Under the pieces are notes generated by a model. It worked only from the letters and a program-made list of their open reading frames with translations, did no database searches and had not been told where the DNA came from. The translations under genes and the position numbers were made by a program. Below, piece after piece: positions 5,555 through 5,995 of a stretch of DNA of 5,995 nt. Positions within the stretch are counted from its first letter, which is position 1. The number at the start of each line of letters is the position of its first letter. Origin of the DNA: DASWOJ01 sp964242325 (GTDB lineage: Bacteria; Pseudomonadota; Alphaproteobacteria; Acetobacterales; Acetobacteraceae); the NCBI GenBank assembly GCA_964242325.1, contig CAXTCI010000262.1, forward strand, positions 1 to 5,995, in the 5' to 3' direction.

Positions 5555-5875
5555 ATGGCCCGCATCCTGCTGAACGTGCCTAAGCAGGCCCGCCGGGGCG
5601 AGGCCATCGAGATCAAGCTGCTCATCAATCATCCGATGGAAACGGGTCAGCGGCGGGATGAGACCGGGCAGATCGTGCCGCGCAACATCATCAAGGACGT
5701 GGTCTGCACCTATGGCGGCGCGGAGGTGGTGCGGTTGGAGCTGTTCCCGGCGATCTCGGCCAACCCCTTCCTGCACTTTGCCGCCCGGGCGGAGGCGAGC
5801 GGGCCTGTGGTGCTGACCTGGACGGACGACTTGGGCGCCGTGCAGACGGAGACGGTGCAGGTCGAGGTGACGTGA
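5555..5875 (+). CDS. soxZ: Sulfur carrier partner protein SoxZ
   Basis: This 106-residue protein is of typical SoxZ length. It forms the tight heterodimer SoxYZ, and its loops frame the SoxY carrier arm. Hallmark segments are HPMETGQRRDETG at 26-38, with IVPRNII following, and LFPAISANPFLHF at 63-75; TWTDDLG at 88-94 closes the beta-sandwich. There is no signal peptide, as is usual: SoxZ is carried through the Tat system by SoxY. The ATG at 5555 is chosen because MARILLNVPKQARRGE matches the family start and GGAG at 5541-5544 lies 10 bases upstream. An in-frame ATG at 5528 lies inside soxY and would add nine unfamiliar residues. Cys51 is not a known functional residue. The gene follows soxY by 7 bases, so it is in the same transcript. 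Confidence 0.94.
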   Translation: MARILLNVPKQARRGEAIEIKLLINHPMETGQRRDETGQIVPRNIIKDVVCTYGGAEVVRLELFPAISANPFLHFAARAEASGPVVLTWTDDLGAVQTETVQVEVT

Positions 5876-5970
5876 CGCGGCCTGACGCGGCGGCGTTGAC
5901 TTCGCCGGGGCAGCGGATGGAGGTGCTCGACGCCGAGGTGATTCAGGCGTTGCCTGGGATTGCCAATTAG
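5872..5970 (+). CDS. Small ORF (32 codons) translationally coupled to soxZ, unknown
   Basis: A GTG start overlaps the soxZ stop as GTGA (5872-5875), and the frame stays open to TAG at 5968-5970. The second half reads RMEVLDAEVIQALPGIAN and uses mostly G or C at third positions, as in the neighbouring genes. There is no signal peptide, cysteine or recognised domain. In many Sox clusters soxA follows soxZ; this ORF does not resemble the start of SoxA, which should carry a signal peptide. It could be a real short protein, the degraded remnant of a gene, or chance. I do not recognise it. Confidence 0.3.
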   Translation: MTRPDAAALTSPGQRMEVLDAEVIQALPGIAN

Positions 5971-5995
5971 CTCCTTGCAATGGCGGTATGATACC
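5971..5995. other. Right edge, non-coding, ending in a short palindrome
   Basis: The last 25 bases are less GC-rich than the genes and end in GGTATGATACC (5985-5995), a perfect five-base dyad around a central G. TATGAT at 5987-5992 resembles a -10 element, but no -35 element lies at normal spacing. An ATG at 5988 could start a gene that runs off the edge, but only two codons are visible. No terminator hairpin with a T-run is seen after soxZ. Confidence 0.25.

Noticed and set aside
5960..5992. Promoter after soxZ (TTGCCA ... TATGAT)
   Set aside because: The spacing between the two hexamers is 21 bases, too long for a normal sigma-70-type promoter, and no other -35 element fits.
1..5995. CRISPR array, tRNA, rRNA or insertion-sequence ends
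   Set aside because: No regularly spaced repeats, cloverleaf-like segments, rRNA-like stretches or paired terminal inverted repeats were found on reading the window; the gap cannot be assessed.

Overview
The window is GC-rich with compact, overlapping genes of an aerobic, periplasmic redox type. It suggests an alphaproteobacterium, most likely an Acetobacteraceae relative such as Roseomonas. That placement is an inference from gene content, base composition and the style of the beta-helix protein at the left edge; there is no rRNA or tRNA to confirm it.

Layout. Bases 1-124 hold the first 41 codons of a minus-strand beta-helix surface or secreted protein, which runs off the left edge. Bases 125-453 are a comparatively AT-rich divergent intergenic region with one plausible promoter and operator. 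From 454 every recognisable gene is on the plus strand: an IorA-like [2Fe-2S] subunit (454-900), an IorB-like molybdopterin subunit with a Tat leader (904-3081), a run of exactly 100 N (3190-3289, a scaffold gap of unknown true length), the C-terminal part of a c-type cytochrome resembling the FccA subunit of flavocytochrome c sulfide dehydrogenase (3290-3487), the FccB/SoxF flavoprotein (3484-4722), soxX (4676-5125), a SoxY-like carrier (5122-5547), soxZ (5555-5875) and a 32-codon coupled ORF of unknown meaning (5872-5970). The last 25 bases are non-coding as far as can be seen.

How the genes could work together. FccAB oxidises sulfide in the periplasm and passes electrons to cytochrome c. 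SoxYZ is a carrier on which sulfur intermediates are bound through a C-terminal cysteine, and SoxX is the small haem subunit that normally pairs with SoxA. IorAB-type enzymes are periplasmic molybdenum hydroxylases that also deliver electrons to a cytochrome or the respiratory chain. From fccA to the last ORF, neighbouring genes overlap or are separated by only 7 bases, which indicates one transcript. Whether the molybdenum enzyme belongs to the same transcript is hidden by the gap.

The most unusual point is the SoxY tail. It ends Ala-Ala-Cys-Leu-Glu instead of the classical Gly-Gly-Cys-Gly-Gly arm, placing it with the poorly understood SoxY paralogs described as AACIE-arm proteins. With no SoxA or SoxB visible in the window, this may be a variant sulfur-carrier system coupled to FccAB, and possibly to a molybdenum hydroxylase, rather than the textbook thiosulfate-oxidising Sox system.
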